Shown here: in pieces, positions 5,052 through 5,749 of the stretch
Position numbering within the stretch: the stretch's first letter is position 1
How the letters are laid out: each line of letters opens with the position of its first letter
NCBI GenBank assembly: GCA_007118235.1
Contig: SKRY01000413.1
Coordinates: forward strand, 1 to 5,749
Reading direction: 5' to 3'
Source: Candidatus Hydrogenedentota bacterium
GTDB lineage: Bacteria > Hydrogenedentota > Hydrogenedentia > Hydrogenedentales > SLHB01
Length of the DNA stretch: 5,749 nucleotides
The notes under the pieces: generated by a model
What the model was told of the DNA's origin: nothing
The model's database searches: none
What the model saw: the letters and a program-made list of their open reading frames with translations, nothing else
Translations under genes and position numbers: made by a program

Positions 5052-5702
5052 GTGAAAGAAACGAAGTCAGTCCAGGGGTTGTTTGTGGTGGCGGCTGGTA
5101 TTAGCCTTGCCGTCGTATGGTGGCTGGGCAGCAGCGCCATCCCCGTTGAAGCGGATTACCAAACCGAAGGACGCACGCGCGCCCAGCAAGAGGAGAATGG
5201 GACACCGCTAAGCAGTGTGGCCTGGCGCTATGCCTTGGCGGTCCGGGACAGCAACTGTGCTGAGGTCATCCGCATGACGCTGTGGATGAATGAGCGTCTT
5301 GACCGGGTGAGGGCCGCCCATGGGGACTCGGAGGAGCTTGAGGCGGCGCGGGAGGCCTTGTGCCGCCAGATTGTCCATCGCGCTGTAGAGGGCAATCAAT
5401 TGACGGCTGAGGGCGTGGAGGATCAATACATCTTCGCTCCCGGGGTTGAACTGCACCTCGTGGGGATGGATGAAGGGGCGGCGGGTTTGAGGCGGCCCGT
5501 CGCGGAGCGCAGCTGGATCCGGGTGACGTACCCCAACCGGCGCCGTGCGTTGCGGGACCATGAGGGCCAGCCCATACGATCGGTTGTTGTAGGTGTCAAT
5601 GTATCCCAAGACGGCTATGTATTGAAGGCCGGTTTCATCGGCAATCTGGATGTGGATCGCGATTCCATCCAGTATGGCTGGCCGCGTCCGGAAGGAGAAT
5701 GA
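5052..5702 (+). CDS. Membrane-anchored protein of unknown function
   Basis: The gene encodes 216 residues from GTG 5052. A short charged start (KETKS) is followed by one hydrophobic helix, LFVVAAGISLAVVWWLG (about residues 9-25), giving a signal anchor or uncleaved signal with the rest outside the cytoplasm. The outer part opens with a polar linker (ADYQTEGRTRAQQEENG), then a helical segment containing SVAWRYALAVRDSNCAEVI and an acidic, probably helical stretch (GDSEELEAAREALCRQIV). The C-terminal half looks beta-rich (VELHLVGM, SWIRVTYPNR, IRSVVVGVNVSQDGYVLKAGFIGNLDVD). The helix plus curved-sheet order recalls NTF2-like outer domains, but no family is recognised. The stop is three bases before the next start, so the two are an operon. 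No promoter was recognised upstream. Confidence 0.8.
   Translation: MKETKSVQGLFVVAAGISLAVVWWLGSSAIPVEADYQTEGRTRAQQEENGTPLSSVAWRYALAVRDSNCAEVIRMTLWMNERLDRVRAAHGDSEELEAAREALCRQIVHRAVEGNQLTAEGVEDQYIFAPGVELHLVGMDEGAAGLRRPVAERSWIRVTYPNRRRALRDHEGQPIRSVVVGVNVSQDGYVLKAGFIGNLDVDRDSIQYGWPRPEGE
5692..5697 (+). promoter_or_regulatory. Ribosome binding site of the partial zinc-ribbon gene
   Basis: AAGGAG, eight bases before ATG 5706 and lying within the last codons of the 5052 gene, which makes the small edge gene believable and links the two translationally. Confidence 0.7.
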
Positions 5703-5705
5703 ATT

Positions 5706-5749
5706 ATGCCCATTGCCAAGTGTCCACGCTGCAAGAAACTGTTTGAAAA
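5706..5749 (+). CDS. Zinc-ribbon protein, first 14 codons (runs off the right edge)
   Basis: The frame starts three bases after the preceding stop with a good ribosome site. The visible residues MPIAKCPRCKKLFE contain CPRC followed by K-K-x-F, the first half of a CxxC...CxxC zinc ribbon of the kind found at the N-terminus of many short or membrane-linked bacterial proteins. The second cysteine pair and the rest of the protein lie outside the window, so the function cannot be stated. Confidence 0.65.
   Translation, partial: MPIAKCPRCKKLFE

Noticed and set aside
1..5749. CRISPR array, tRNA or rRNA genes, integrase or transposase
   Set aside because: None was seen: no regularly spaced direct repeats, no cloverleaf-like segment, and no recombinase motifs in any reading frame.

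Overview
The window is bacterial DNA with short intergenic gaps, visible Shine-Dalgarno sites, a peptidoglycan lipid-carrier phosphatase (UppP) and two predicted lipoproteins. Most genes are GC-rich: two 60-base lines counted by hand in the esterase and uppP give about 67-68% G+C. Small palindromic repeats crowd into one non-coding gap. Together with ankyrin and zinc-ribbon genes, this recalls environmental lineages such as Hydrogenedentota or Planctomycetota. That placement is an impression, because no marker gene is present.

Layout. Five genes run leftward on the minus strand from about 4108 to 1: a secreted LpqC/PHB-depolymerase-type esterase lipoprotein (4108-3176), UppP/BacA (3130-2252), an ABC/OLD-like AAA_21-type ATPase (2137-1028), a small TOPRIM-like partner gene split by a +1 frameshift (1028-461), and the 5' part of an ankyrin-repeat lipoprotein (354 to the left edge). 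Two genes run rightward at the other end: a membrane-anchored protein of unknown function (5052-5702) and the first codons of a CxxC zinc-ribbon protein (5706 onward). Between the divergent blocks lies a 943-base gap (4109-5051) with no convincing gene. It holds a roughly 129-bp element with inverted ends, a second short inverted-repeat element, a run of 10-base quasi-repeats and a three-stem 52-base hairpin.

How the genes relate. The esterase and uppP are 45 bases apart and may be co-transcribed, but no shared pathway is obvious. The ATPase and its partner overlap by one base (TGATG) and must work as a pair. An SMC/OLD-type ATPase with a TOPRIM-like partner resembles split OLD-family and PARIS-type defence logic, so an anti-phage or DNA-damage role is the leading but unproven idea. 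The pair is visibly less GC-rich (about 52-53% in two lines counted) than its neighbours, which fits horizontal acquisition. The partner is frameshifted, so the system may be decaying, switched off, or hit by a one-base assembly error. UppP is also unusual: the second glutamate of its (E/Q)xxxE motif is replaced by methionine.
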